NCBI RefSeq assembly: GCF_000472705.1
Contig: NZ_AXAE01000018.1
Coordinates: 108,531-172,530 of the forward strand
Length of the DNA stretch: 64,000 nt
Direction of reading: 5' to 3'
Source: Mesorhizobium erdmanii USDA 3471
GTDB taxonomy: Bacteria; Pseudomonadota; Alphaproteobacteria; Rhizobiales; Rhizobiaceae
The translations under genes were made by a program, and so were the position numbers. The notes under the pieces are model-generated. The model was not told the origin of the DNA and made no database searches. It saw only the letters and a program-made list of their open reading frames with translations. Below, piece by piece: positions 29,518 to 37,878 of the stretch (positions within the stretch are counted from its first letter, which is position 1; the number at the start of each line of letters is the position of its first letter).

Positions 29518-30210
29518 CTAGTCCTCGATCTCGAAGTCGGCGGTTCGATGATTAGAGGAAAGCTCGGGCACTATGTCGCCAGCAAGCAACTTCTCCTTCG
29601 ACAGCAATCCGGCCTCTTCGAGCGCCGCAAAATCGGGCAGCTCGCGTAGTGTGTCGAGGCCGAACTCCAGCAGGAATTCTTTCGTCGTGACGTAGGTGTA
29701 GGGCGCGCCTGGCGTCGGGCTGCGCGGGCCTGAAGCGATCAGCTTGGCGCCGCGCAGATGGCCGATCAGATCGCGGGAAATTTCTTTCCCAAAAAACGAC
29801 GACGGTTCTCCGCGTATGATCGGCTGGAAATACGCGATGCACATCAGCACCAACACCTCGGACTGCGTCAGCTCGGCCGTCTTCTCGCCTCCGCCGACCG
29901 CCTCACGGATGGCGTCGGCATAGGCCGGGCGGGTCAGGTGTTTCCAGCCGCCGGCGACGGCCACCAGATCGTAAGGGCGGCCACGCAGTTCCTCGCGAAT
30001 ATCATCGATCAAAAGGTCAACGCTGCAGTTTTTCCCGACGATCCGCGCCAGCGTCTCGCGGCCGACCGGCTCGCTGGCGGCGAAGATCGTTGCCTCGACC
30101 CGATGCATCCATTCGTGCCAACGCGCCTCCGGCGGCAGATGATCCAATTCGCGATCGAACAGCGCATCTTCTGCCGCCCTACCCCGTCCTTTGCGAGTCG
30201 CCTCCGCCAT
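29518..30210 (-). CDS. scpB: ScpB-like protein, copy 1 (plasmid type)
   Basis: A 230-residue protein of the ScpB family (segregation and condensation protein B, winged-helix partner of ScpA and SMC). Diagnostic stretches are RVEATIFAASEPV, DLLIDDIREELRGRPYDLVAVAGGWKHLTRPAY, EVLVLMCIAYFQPI and SRSPTPGAPYTYVTTKEFLLEFGL (here PRSPTPGAP). Chromosomal ScpB sits with ScpA; this one sits 6 bp downstream of a DUF1403 gene. A near-identical pair lies inverted at 42962-44654, and a fragment of a third at about 42690. The pairing with DUF1403 on a repABC replicon suggests a plasmid-specific job in maintenance or regulation, not the core condensin role. Confidence 0.85.
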   Translation of the reverse strand: MAEATRKGRGRAAEDALFDRELDHLPPEARWHEWMHRVEATIFAASEPVGRETLARIVGKNCSVDLLIDDIREELRGRPYDLVAVAGGWKHLTRPAYADAIREAVGGGEKTAELTQSEVLVLMCIAYFQPIIRGEPSSFFGKEISRDLIGHLRGAKLIASGPRSPTPGAPYTYVTTKEFLLEFGLDTLRELPDFAALEEAGLLSKEKLLAGDIVPELSSNHRTADFEIED

Positions 30211-30216
30211 AGGTCG

Positions 30217-31251
30217 TCACAGCCCGTAGATGCGGAAGGACGGTCGGCCGGACAACTCGCGCACGGCACCGAGTTCGACCAGCCGGTCGAACAGGCGGCG
30301 CAGGCCGCGGTCGCTCATACCGGCGATCTTTTCGGACGCGACGATCGCATCGTCGGACAACAGTCTTTCGACAACGAGAGCCGACGCCCGAGCACGCAAC
30401 TTAGGTGCCACCGCCTGTAGTCGCTCCGATCGGCGCCCGAGTTCGGCAGACAGATCAATCGCGCGCAACGCGGCACGGGCCTGCGCGGCGAGCAGGTTCT
30501 TCGCCCACAGGCCTTCATCCTCGATATTCGTGGCTCCAATGCCGGTTCCCGATCGACGCGGACGGCTGGCACCGAGGCCCGCAATCCCGTCCGTTCCCAG
30601 CAGCGGCACAGCGTGGGTCCAGCCCAGGCGCTGCGCGACCAGAGCGTCGGCCAACCAGGTGCCGACGGCGCGCCCAAAACCACAACCCTCGGCAACAATG
30701 AAGGCGCCCTTCAACATCCCCACCATCGCGCCTGCGGAGACTCGGCGCGATTCGCCCGCCAGATCTGCGACCGCCTCATCGTCGGGGGCGTGACCAAATT
30801 CCTCCAGCACCGCGCCGAGGTTTTTTCCCGTCAGCAGTTCCTCCGCGGGCCGGGCTGCCAGCCGACGCCAGGCGAGCAGCAAAAGGCCGGCGGGACCGAC
30901 CGACAAAAAATCGCCCGGGCGTGAGAGCAGCACGGCGTCGCGCAGCTGGCTATCGTCCTCGACGCGCCCCGCCTGTCGTGCGGTCACCGCGCCCGCCGCA
31001 AGTGCGAGGCGCTGCCGCCAGGCACCAGCCCATTTTTCCTGCCGGCGGACCACCGCATCGAGCGCGCCGATGGCGGCGCCGGCAGCGAGCGCGACGTCCT
31101 CCACATCTTTCCCCGCAAGGCTTTGCGCATCGGGGATGGCCCGGCGCAGCCAGCTTGGCACGAGGACCGCTGGCGTGGCGGTTGTCGCTCCAGGAAGCGG
31201 GCTAGGGTGGCGCGGAGAGGATTTGGCGCGCAGAATCATCCCTGAGAGCAT
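30217..31251 (-). CDS. DUF1403 family protein, copy 1
   Basis: A 344-residue DUF1403 protein, Ala-rich and helical, function unknown. The start MLSGMILRAKSSPRH aligns with the paralogue start MLSTMILRQKLLRHG at 42962. Conserved stretches shared by both include ALDAVVRRQEKWAGAWRQRLALAA, LLAWRRLA, LGWTHAVPL and the C-terminal MSDRGLRRLFDRLVELGAVREL, which looks like a winged helix. It overlaps nothing and leads directly into scpB copy 1 as a two-gene operon. A 31-bp palindrome (31316-31346) precedes it and has a counterpart before copy 2, so both are probably controlled by the same factor. Confidence 0.82.
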   Translation of the reverse strand: MLSGMILRAKSSPRHPSPLPGATTATPAVLVPSWLRRAIPDAQSLAGKDVEDVALAAGAAIGALDAVVRRQEKWAGAWRQRLALAAGAVTARQAGRVEDDSQLRDAVLLSRPGDFLSVGPAGLLLLAWRRLAARPAEELLTGKNLGAVLEEFGHAPDDEAVADLAGESRRVSAGAMVGMLKGAFIVAEGCGFGRAVGTWLADALVAQRLGWTHAVPLLGTDGIAGLGASRPRRSGTGIGATNIEDEGLWAKNLLAAQARAALRAIDLSAELGRRSERLQAVAPKLRARASALVVERLLSDDAIVASEKIAGMSDRGLRRLFDRLVELGAVRELSGRPSFRIYGL

Positions 31252-31315
31252 GAATCAGCGCGGCGCTTATCGCAACGTTTTTTCGATAAAACCGCCGCGC
31301 TTGTCGTGGACAAAT

Positions 31316-31346
31316 AACGAACGATAATGTTGCATTATCGTTCGTT
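31316..31346. promoter_or_regulatory. Perfect palindrome upstream of DUF1403 copy 1
   Basis: Two 14-base arms, AACGAACGATAATG and its exact complement, are separated by TTG. The palindrome starts 64 bp upstream of the DUF1403 start. A degenerate version with the outer AACGAA...TTCGTT arms and the half-site TTATCGTTCGTT stands at 42870-42897, at the same place before DUF1403 copy 2. Conservation in front of both paralogues points to an operator; the binding protein is unknown (DUF1403 or ScpB themselves are candidates). Confidence 0.6.
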
Positions 31347-31587
31347 TTGCGGATAAGCCACGAAATGCCTCAGCCGCTCTTATTTTTCACCGGAAATGAG
31401 ATCCATGTCGCGGCACGAAAGCTGCCGACTGTCGCCATCACGCCGGCAAATTATCTTGCCTGGCCCTCGGGGTTATCGGCTGCCAGCAGCCTTAGACCCG
31501 ACCAAGATGGAACGATCACAGCATTCTCCACCTCAAGACAGCGTATAGCGCATTTTTGCCCTTTTCGCAACCGTTCGCCCTTTCCCC
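31347..31587. other. Non-coding spacer before the insertion sequence
   Basis: No convincing gene is visible. The last 17 bases (CCGTTCGCCCTTTCCCC, 31571-31587) are repeated exactly at 32927-32943 on the other side of the insertion sequence. Confidence 0.5.
31571..31587. repeat. Left 17-bp direct repeat flanking the IS
   Basis: CCGTTCGCCCTTTCCCC, identical to 32927-32943; the presumed target-site duplication made on insertion. Confidence 0.75.
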
Positions 31588-32926
31588 TGTCGTAAGCACA
31601 CGAGTTGTCCGGATTAGGTAGCACGCGAGTTGTCCGGTTTGATTTCCAGCGAACGGAGGCTGGGGATGAGACGGGCAGCATGGCTACAGGACCGGAGAAT
31701 GCAGAAGTTTCGGGACGTTTTGAGCCGCTGGAATGGCGGCGACCTTTCGATGATGGAGGCTGGCGAGTTGCTGGGCATGTCGGAGCGGCAATTCCGGCGT
31801 TACCGTGACCGATATGAAGAGGCTGGGGACGCAGGGTTGCTCGACCGGCGTTTGGGCAAGCTTTCGACGCGTCGGGTGCCGGCGGAGGCGATCGAGGAGA
31901 TGCTGGAGCTTTATCGTCATCGTTAGCTTGGCTGGAACGTGAAGCATTTCCACGAGCACCTGCTGCGCGATCACGATTTCAGCTGGGGCTACACCTTCAT
32001 CAAGACGCAGCTTCACGCGGCGGGCCTAGTGGAACGGGCCAAGCGGCGCGGCGCTCACCGGCGCAAGCGGGAAAGGAAGCCGTGCGAGGGGATGATGCTG
32101 CACCAGGACGGCAGCCGTCATCAGTGGCTGGCGGGTGGGCCGATGCTTGATCTGATCGTGACGATGGACGATGCGACGAGCACGATCTATTCGGCCTTCC
32201 TGATCGAGGAGGAAGGCACGGCGTCGAGCTTCCAGGGACTTCTGGAGACGTTCGTCGCCAAGGGATTGCCGTCAAGCCTCTACAGCGATCGTGGCAGCCA
32301 CTATTTCGTGACGCTCAAGGCCGGCGGGGCTGTCGACAAGATCCGCCTGACCCAGGTCGGCCGGGCGCTTGGGCGGCTGGGCATCGAACATATTCCAGCC
32401 TATTCGCCTGAAGCACGGGGGCGCTCGGAGCGAATGTTCTCCACCTTGCAGGATCGGCTGCCCAGAGAGCTGGCGCTGGCTGGAATTGCCGATATCGAGA
32501 CCGCCAACCACTTCATCGCACAGACCTACCTGCCGGCTCACAATGCCCGATTCGCCAGGCCGCCCGCGGTCCAAGACAGCGCCTTTGTCGCCGCCGACCC
32601 GCAACAACTGGCCCAGATCCTGTGCATCGAAGAGGAGCGCGTCGTTGCCCGCGATAACACGATCGCCTTCGCGCGCCTGCGATTGCAGCTGCCCAAAAGT
32701 CAGATCCGGCATCACTTTGTCAAAGCCACGGTCAAGATCAGGCAGTATCCGGATGGGACGCTGGCAATCTTCCACGGGCCGCGCCGCATTGCACGATACA
32801 TGCCCGATGGCGCAGCAATCGAAGACACTTGCCCAATCAGGCAAGCCGCGTGAACCGCTTCGACGCAAAACTGAAGCGGACAAGTGACGTGCTACCAAAA
32901 CCGGACAACTTGATTAGCTACCGACA
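31588..32926 (+). mobile_element. IS1202/ISNCY-type insertion sequence, 17-bp target duplication
   Basis: A 1339-bp element with imperfect terminal inverted repeats beginning TGTCG. Each end holds a nearby pair of AGTTGTCCGG-like motifs (left TGTCGTAAGC...AGTTGTCCGG; right, reversed, TGTCGGTAGC...AGTTGTCCGG). It is flanked by the identical 17-bp sequence CCGTTCGCCCTTTCCCC (31571-31587 and 32927-32943), a target duplication. Long duplications of this size fit the IS1202-related group of the former ISNCY set. The single transposase gene has a stop codon in it, so the copy is probably immobile unless helped in trans. Confidence 0.75.
31666..32853 (+). pseudogene. IS1202-type DDE transposase with in-frame TAG
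   Basis: A 395-codon transposase frame interrupted by TAG at 31924-31926 (codon 87) between LELYRHR and LGWNVKHFHEHL. The N-terminus is a helix-turn-helix (MMEAGELLGMSERQFRRYRDRYEEAGDAGLLDRR). The DDE/RNase H domain follows with DLIVTMDDATSTIYSAF, LYSDRGSHYF and SPEARGRSERMF, giving the D, D and E residues. Tyr or Gln is the usual residue after the YRHR-type motif in related proteins, so a point mutation made the stop. A good ribosome site (GGAGG) precedes the ATG at 31666. Confidence 0.78.
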
Positions 32927-32943
32927 CCGTTCGCCCTTTCCCC
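32927..32943. repeat. Right 17-bp direct repeat flanking the IS
   Basis: Identical to 31571-31587. The sequence CGTTCGCCCTTTC is partly repeated once more just downstream, so the target was itself slightly repetitive. Confidence 0.75.
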
Positions 32944-33025
32944 GTTCGCCCTTTCATTGTTCGCTGCGGTCACTCCCCTCGCCCGCGACGACGATGGTGC
33001 ACGCGCCTATCTCCCAACAATGCTT

Positions 33026-33625
33026 TCAACCTTGCGAGGGCAAGCCTGCAGCCGGCCGGTAGAAAATTACACGCACCGACGGGACAAGCTGATTGAGGGG
33101 ATCGAAATCCCGGATGTTGCCAGTCAGAACCGTGGCTCCCAGCAGACCGGCCTGGTGAAAGATCAGCGCATCGTTGAGGAAGCGGCGTTCGTGTCCCTCG
33201 CCTTTCGGCAGATGGCTGAGCCGGAACAGCAGACCGGCAAGCATGCCAGCCCGTCCCCAGGCGGTGGCGTCGGGAGCATGCAGCCGGTGCGCTGGAAGAT
33301 CCTCGATCGTGTCCGCTACCACTTTCAGGACCGACTTCGTCGTGGCGTGGGCCGGATCGAGACGGCCGAACACATGGCTGAGCTCGGCAAGGCATACGGC
33401 CGAGTGGTGGCAAAGCCGATAGGTGAGAAGGTCATCGACCGCTTCGGGCGTGCGCCCCTGCAGGACATCCAGATAGACGCTGGCGTCCAATAGCAGCGCG
33501 CCGCCGACAGGCGGCTCTTCGCCTGCCCAGGACAGCGCGGAATCCGGCCGCCGTTCCAGCCCCGCGGTGCGCCGCTGCGGTTTGAGAGAACGCAACGCGC
33601 TCCCGAGATCAAACGCCAAGATCAA
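33026..33625 (-). CDS. PIN-domain toxin (VapC-like), pair 1
   Basis: A PIN-domain RNase-type toxin of about 200 residues. The first acidic motif GALLLDASVYLDVLQG and the last LLGATVLTGNIRDFDPL are typical of VapC-like proteins. CLAELSHVFGRLDP gives the middle Glu. A short Arg-rich segment precedes the PIN core. The open frame extends to 33676, but the antitoxin gene ends at 33609, so I place a TTG start at 33625; the true start is uncertain. It overlaps the antitoxin gene, forming a type II toxin-antitoxin operon that would stabilise the plasmid. Confidence 0.72.
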   Translation of the reverse strand: MILAFDLGSALRSLKPQRRTAGLERRPDSALSWAGEEPPVGGALLLDASVYLDVLQGRTPEAVDDLLTYRLCHHSAVCLAELSHVFGRLDPAHATTKSVLKVVADTIEDLPAHRLHAPDATAWGRAGMLAGLLFRLSHLPKGEGHERRFLNDALIFHQAGLLGATVLTGNIRDFDPLNQLVPSVRVIFYRPAAGLPSQG

Positions 33626-33905
33626 TGTCCGCCGGGATACTGCCCTTGCGGCCGACGAGCCGGATGCCAAAATCATCCTCGAGGGCCAGCCGCGACAGGG
33701 CGAGCTCCAGCAGTTCGGTGTCGGAAGTCACATGAGCGCGCTTCTTTGCCGCCTCGATCAATTCCGACGGCACCCTGCCGGAAAGGCGTGTGTTCTTGGC
33801 CGCGCCAAGAAGGCCGACCGCCCTCGCCTGCTCAAGCACCAGACGGTTGCGGGTGTGGGCAATCCGCTCCTCGCTTTCGGCTGCCGTCGCGCCACGTATG
33901 CTCAT
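33609..33905 (-). CDS. Antitoxin partner of the PIN toxin, pair 1
   Basis: A 98-residue protein. The C-terminal part (TRLSGRVPSELIEAAKKRAHVTSDTELLELALSRLALEDDFG) reads as a ribbon-helix-helix-like DNA-binding segment followed by a toxin-contact tail. I start at MSIRGATAAES (33905), since upstream residues in the open frame are unconserved. It is immediately upstream of, and overlaps, the PIN-domain toxin. Antitoxin identity is inferred from size, order and overlap. Confidence 0.68.
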   Translation of the reverse strand: MSIRGATAAESEERIAHTRNRLVLEQARAVGLLGAAKNTRLSGRVPSELIEAAKKRAHVTSDTELLELALSRLALEDDFGIRLVGRKGSIPADIDLGV

Positions 33906-34181
33906 CCTGGATTCTCCTGTTGAACGAAACATAGAGGATGTTGAACGCATATGCAATGAACGGCAAGGAAGGGCAAGGCGTGGAAGCGATCGCCGCATCG
34001 TCCATAAGTACAGTGCTCGCCCGGCGCCGCGAGAAGCGCGCCCCGCTCTTTGTCGTGCGTGGCGGGAAGCAAAACTCGGGGCTATTCGTCAAGCGCCTCG
34101 CGGTGGACAATTCGGCGCGTTGGTCGCACGTTGTGTTCTCAGAATCGCACCACTGCGACATTCCAATGAACGAGAGCGCCG

Positions 34182-35309
34182 ATGGGTAGTGCCGGTAATT
34201 TCATGACGCCCGTCGACGCGATCGACACCGACGGCCTGCCTGACATTGTCGACGTCGTCATGGAAATGGGCCGCCCGGATGAGGCCCCCTCCCCTCCCCC
34301 GCAGGTCGTTGATTCGCGACAAGCATCACTGCCTGCGCATCTCGAAAAGCTGGCCGACCGTGCGCGCGATTATGTCGAGGCGGCAAGTTCGGCAAACACC
34401 CGTCGCGCCTATGCCGCCGACTGGAAGCATTTTTGCGCCTGGTGCCGGCGCCAGTCGTTTGATCCGCTGCCGCCAGATCCACAAGTTGTCGGCCTCTATA
34501 TCACGGCCCAGGCCTCCGGATCGGCAAGGGACAAAAAGTCTGTGTCGACCATTGAACGCCGCCTGTCGTCCCTGACCTGGAACTATACGCAACGCGGTCA
34601 ACCGCTCGACCGGAAGGACCGGCATATCGCAACCGTGCTGGCCGGCATCCGCAACAAGCACGCCTCCTCTCCCCGTCAGAAGGAAGCCATCCTGCGCGAC
34701 GATCTTGTCGCCATGCTGGAAACGCTCGACCGCGGCACGCTGCGCGGTCTGCGCGACCGCGCCATGCTGCTTTTGGGCTTCGCCGGCGGTTTGCGCCGTT
34801 CTGAAATCGTCGGTCTCGACTGCGGCCGTGACGAGACCGAGGATGGCCGCGGCTGGATAGAGATTCTCGACAAAGGGATTTTGGTGACCTTGCGCGGAAA
34901 GACCGGCTGGCGCGAGGTCGAGATCGGCCGCGGCTCGGCCGACAGCACGTGCCCGGTTGTCGCGGTGCAGATCTGGCTCAAATTAGCGCGTATTGGCCAT
35001 GGCCCGCTGTTCCGGCGCGTTACCGGGCAAGGCAAGGCTGTCGGCGCCGAGAGATTAAACGACCAGGAGGTGGCACGGCTGGTCAAACGCACAGCCTTGG
35101 CCGCCGGCGTGCGCGGCGATCTTTCCGAGGGCGAGCGCGGCCAAAAGTTTTCTGGCCATTCGCTACGCGCAGGCCTCGCGTCCTCCGCCGAGGTCGACGA
35201 GCGCTATGTGCAAAAACAGCTTGGCCACGCCTCGGCGGAGATGACGCGCAAATACCAGCGCCGCCGCGACCGTTTTCGGGTCAACCTCACCAAGGCAAGC
35301 GGGCTTTGA
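34182..35309 (+). CDS. Tyrosine recombinase/integrase
   Basis: A 375-residue site-specific recombinase. The N-terminal SAM-like core-binding domain (RDYVEAASSANTRRAYAADWKHFCAWC) covers about residues 60-150. The catalytic domain has Arg I in LLGFAGGLRRSEIVGLD, the H-x-x-R box HSLRAGLA and the nucleophile Tyr in LGHASAEMTRKYQRR. This type is frequent on rhizobial repABC plasmids, where it may resolve multimers or move cargo. The 1-kb stretch after the next TA pair (36115-36897) holds fragments of two closely related recombinase genes, so the region has received such genes repeatedly. The GTG/ATG start near 34182 is not well defined. Confidence 0.85.
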   Translation: MGSAGNFMTPVDAIDTDGLPDIVDVVMEMGRPDEAPSPPPQVVDSRQASLPAHLEKLADRARDYVEAASSANTRRAYAADWKHFCAWCRRQSFDPLPPDPQVVGLYITAQASGSARDKKSVSTIERRLSSLTWNYTQRGQPLDRKDRHIATVLAGIRNKHASSPRQKEAILRDDLVAMLETLDRGTLRGLRDRAMLLLGFAGGLRRSEIVGLDCGRDETEDGRGWIEILDKGILVTLRGKTGWREVEIGRGSADSTCPVVAVQIWLKLARIGHGPLFRRVTGQGKAVGAERLNDQEVARLVKRTALAAGVRGDLSEGERGQKFSGHSLRAGLASSAEVDERYVQKQLGHASAEMTRKYQRRRDRFRVNLTKASGL

Positions 35310-35359
35310 TCGCATGCCCTCACCTCTGCCCCTTTGACAGAGTTGTGCCCACGAGAACC

Positions 35360-35764
35360 TCAGCCGTCGGGCGCGATCAGCTTTATAGACGGGAAATAGG
35401 TGCGGTAGCGGCCGACGTCGCGGGTCAACAGCGGCAGACCACCCACGGCGGCATGGGCGCCAATGAAGAAATCAGGCAGCACGCCGGTGCGCGCTCCGCC
35501 AGATTTGCGGTATTGCGTAAAGATCTTGCCCGCCAGAAACAGGGCGTCGCGCGGGATCGGGGCGAGTTCCAGGGCTGCCTGCTTGATGAAGGCATCCAGT
35601 TCCTCGATGCGGTTATAGCGAACCGCAAGCTCTGCGTAGACAACATCGTTGATCAGCAGCGGGCCAGCGATGCTCGCGGCCTCCAGCTTGGCAAGCGACC
35701 AGTCGGCCCATTTCGGATCATCGGTGACAAGGTCCAGCAGAATGTTGGTGTCGACGAGCGTCAC
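35360..35764 (-). CDS. vapC: VapC-type PIN toxin, pair 2
   Basis: A 134-residue PIN-domain toxin. It begins MTLVDTNILLDLVTDDPKWADW (first Asp), has INDVVYAELAVRY (Glu), and ends with PLLTRDVGRYRTYFPSIKLIAP (Asp pair), which is the complete VapC active site. It would be a ribonuclease held in check by the adjacent VapB. The start overlaps the antitoxin stop by 4 bp (ATGA-type, 35761-35764). Confidence 0.88.
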   Translation of the reverse strand: MTLVDTNILLDLVTDDPKWADWSLAKLEAASIAGPLLINDVVYAELAVRYNRIEELDAFIKQAALELAPIPRDALFLAGKIFTQYRKSGGARTGVLPDFFIGAHAAVGGLPLLTRDVGRYRTYFPSIKLIAPDG

Positions 35765-35994
35765 GCTTCGCCACGCGTCAGCGCCATGATTGCGTCGGTA
35801 TCAAGTCCCTTGCCGGCATGGCCACGCAATTTGGCGAACCGGCTCGCCGGTCGTTTCTTGTCGGCGCGCGCGAGTACCACGCTGCCATCGGCGGCGCGCA
35901 CGAATTCGACTTGGCTGCCTGGAACGATACCGAGAAGGTCGCGGACCGGTTTGGGGATCGTCACTTGTCCCTTGGCTGTGACTGTCGTGGTCAT
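35761..35994 (-). CDS. vapB: AbrB/MazE-type antitoxin VapB, pair 2
   Basis: A 77-residue AbrB-fold antitoxin beginning MTTTVTAKGQVTIPKPVRDLLGIVPGSQVEFV, the swapped-hairpin DNA-binding signature. The C-terminal tail (RFAKLRGHAGKGLDTDAIMALTRGEA) is the expected toxin-wrapping helix. The longer frame to 36054 is not conserved; the ATG at 35994 follows the palindrome at 36008-36035 closely, as expected for autoregulation. It is coupled to vapC. Confidence 0.88.
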   Translation of the reverse strand: MTTTVTAKGQVTIPKPVRDLLGIVPGSQVEFVRAADGSVVLARADKKRPASRFAKLRGHAGKGLDTDAIMALTRGEA

Positions 35995-36007
35995 GCTTGC
36001 ATCAATC

Positions 36008-36035
36008 GTAATACCATATTGACTAAAGGTATTAC
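36008..36035. promoter_or_regulatory. Inverted repeat, likely VapB operator
   Basis: GTAATACC and GGTATTAC are perfect 8-bp arms separated by 12 bases, ending 14 bp upstream of the vapB start on the minus strand. AbrB-type antitoxins bind such palindromes with their toxins to repress the operon. Confidence 0.65.
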
Positions 36036-36114
36036 CACACACGCCGATTTGCAATCCTGGCTGCGAAATTGCCAGATCCGGCTACTAAACGGTCCTGCTC
36101 AAAGTCGCGCGTAT

Positions 36115-36345
36115 GCCCGGTCCGCTGAGCGACCGGGGGTTGCCCGCCTGTTCAAGCGCACCGCTCTGGCCGCCCGCTCGCAGAGCGATCTCTCGGAGGG
36201 TGATCGAGAAAAAAGAGTTGCAGCCCATTGACTGCGACCGGGCCTGACGCGTCGGTTGAGGTCAAAGAGCGTTACGTGCAGAAGCAGCTTGGTCGCACGA
36301 TTGCCGAGATGACCTCAAAATTCGAACGCCGCCGCGACCGTTCCG
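36115..36345 (+). pseudogene. Decayed tyrosine recombinase fragment A
   Basis: Translation in shifting frames gives pieces parallel to the C-terminus of the recombinase at 34182: VARLFKRTALAARSQSDLSEGD (intact copy VARLVKRTALAAGVRGDLSEGE), then VKERYVQKQLGRTIAEMTSKFERRRDR (intact copy VDERYVQKQLGHASAEMTRKYQRRRDR). The stretch lacks the N-terminal three quarters and contains stops. It is a relic of a related but not identical gene. Confidence 0.65.
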
Positions 36346-36409
36346 AGTGCCCTCTGCAAGCGCCCGGTACTGCTCTACCCTCCTCCAATTTCATTAGCCA
36401 CACAGCGTC

Positions 36410-36897
36410 GAGAGATAAGGAGGCCGTCCTGCGCGACGATCTAATCGCCATGCGGAGACAGTCGACCGTGGCACGCTACGTGGCCTGCGCGACCGACCTA
36501 TGCTGCTTTTGTGCTTCGCCGGCGGCTTGCGACGCTCCGAAATCGTCGGCCTCGATCTTGCTCGCGACCAAACCCAGGGTGGCCGCGGCTCGACCGATTT
36601 CTTCCCGGACAAGGGGGCTGGTTACCCTGCGCGGCAAAACCGGCTCGCGCTAGGTCGAGATTGGCTGCGGTGCGTCGGACGCCGCCTGCCGTGTCATCGC
36701 CCTGCAGACTTGGCTCAGCCTGGCCGCCATCGCCCACGGCCCCTGTTCCGCCGGGACACCGGAAAAGACAAAGCGGTGGGAGCCGAGCGGCTTAACGATC
36801 GGGAAATCGCAAGTCAAAGCCCTGCCGGCCGGGGTGCGCGGCGACATTGCGGAGGGCGAGCGGGAGATGAAATTCTGCGGGCACTCGCTTTAGGCGC
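36410..36897 (+). pseudogene. Decayed tyrosine recombinase fragment B
   Basis: A second relic right after fragment A. It carries KEAVLRDDLIAM (intact copy KEAILRDDLVAM), then VTLRGKTGSR, HGPLFRRDTGKDKAVGAERLNDREIA and, at the end, a CGHSL box followed by a stop. Several frameshifts separate these blocks. It starts further upstream in the gene than fragment A, so it is a separate copy, not a continuation. Confidence 0.65.
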
Positions 36898-37878
36898 TAG
36901 CCTCGCCTCCTCGACTGAGGTTGGCAACGATAACGTTGCTCAAGCCGTCAAAGGTCGTGACCGAGAAGCGAACCTGGTCCGGACCGTCAGGCGCTATTCG
37001 TAGGAATCCTTTCTGAGAGAAGTTCTCCCGGCCTTCGGGACCCCGCCGAGGAGTGTCGGCGTGGTTCATCAGATGCTCCATGGGCCAGGCCTCGAGATAA
37101 CCACAGCCCCCCGCGCTCCGATGCCAGCTTGGAGCATATGGCATAAGACGCCGATCGACGAACGCGGCTTTCGTTGAAACGACGGTGAGCGGATGCAATC
37201 GCAATGATACGAATCGTGCCTCTTTCCCCTCATTGAGACCGCTTCTGGAACGGACGCATGGAGTCGGCGATACATTCGGATGACGGGGCTGATGGCGGCG
37301 GCGGCGATCTCTTGGCCGGCCTGCGCGATTTCCAGCTTGGTGGCCCTCCGGCCCCCGCTCTGTAAAGCAGAACTCATCAATCTATGTCTGGCTTAGGAAC
37401 TCACCCCGGCGGTACAGCGCTTCGATCTTCAACATGGGCCTTTCCTCATCCGAAATTAGGTCGGCCAGTTCGGCAGTTGCGAGGGGTGACGACCAGGCCA
37501 AGTTAGCCTCCCGCTGAAATTCGGCCCTCAGGTCGACCCATCACCGTTCCTATCTTGCACAGAGGGCCTAACCCCAACCACGGAACCGGAAGGGTGCCCT
37601 GGCCTTTAAACTTGACAGCCGTGCAAATCGGATAATTGTGCCGTTATTTCAACGGCGTAGACGTACGAATGTCATGTCAAGCTTGCGCTGCCTTATAGGC
37701 TTATGACGACTGTTCCCAACTGCTCGGGAGATGCAATTTTAGATTACGCTTTCGAGGCGAGGACGCCCGTTAACCTCCTGTTAACTAAAAACTTCTTGCT
37801 GGATTGCCCGAATCGGGCATTAATCACGCTTGCAGTGACAATCATGTCAGAAAAGCGTTATTCTGGAAGTTGCCGAAT
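36898..37878. other. repA leader region, no gene seen
   Basis: About 980 bp without a credible gene; short minus-strand frames here look like chance. The 270 bp nearest repA hold several signals: a 14-mer TTGACAGCCGTGCA (37612-37625) that recurs after repA, the inverted repeat GCCGTT-ATTTC-AACGGC (37640-37656), GTTAAC-CTCCT-GTTAAC (37769-37785), and TGCCCGA-A-TCGGGCA (37805-37819). repABC operons are autorepressed by RepA and RepB binding upstream of repA, so these are candidate operators or centromere sites. Confidence 0.55.
37612..37625 (+). repeat. 14-bp repeat TTGACAGCCGTGCA, copy 1 (parS or promoter candidate)
   Basis: The same 14 bases recur at 39090-39103, directly after repA. Copy 1 could also be a -35 box (TTGACA), with an AT-rich stretch following. 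A repeat bracketing repA is the kind of placement seen for repABC partition sites, but it does not match the GTT-N-AAC palindrome that I know for several rhizobial parS sites. Confidence 0.45.
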
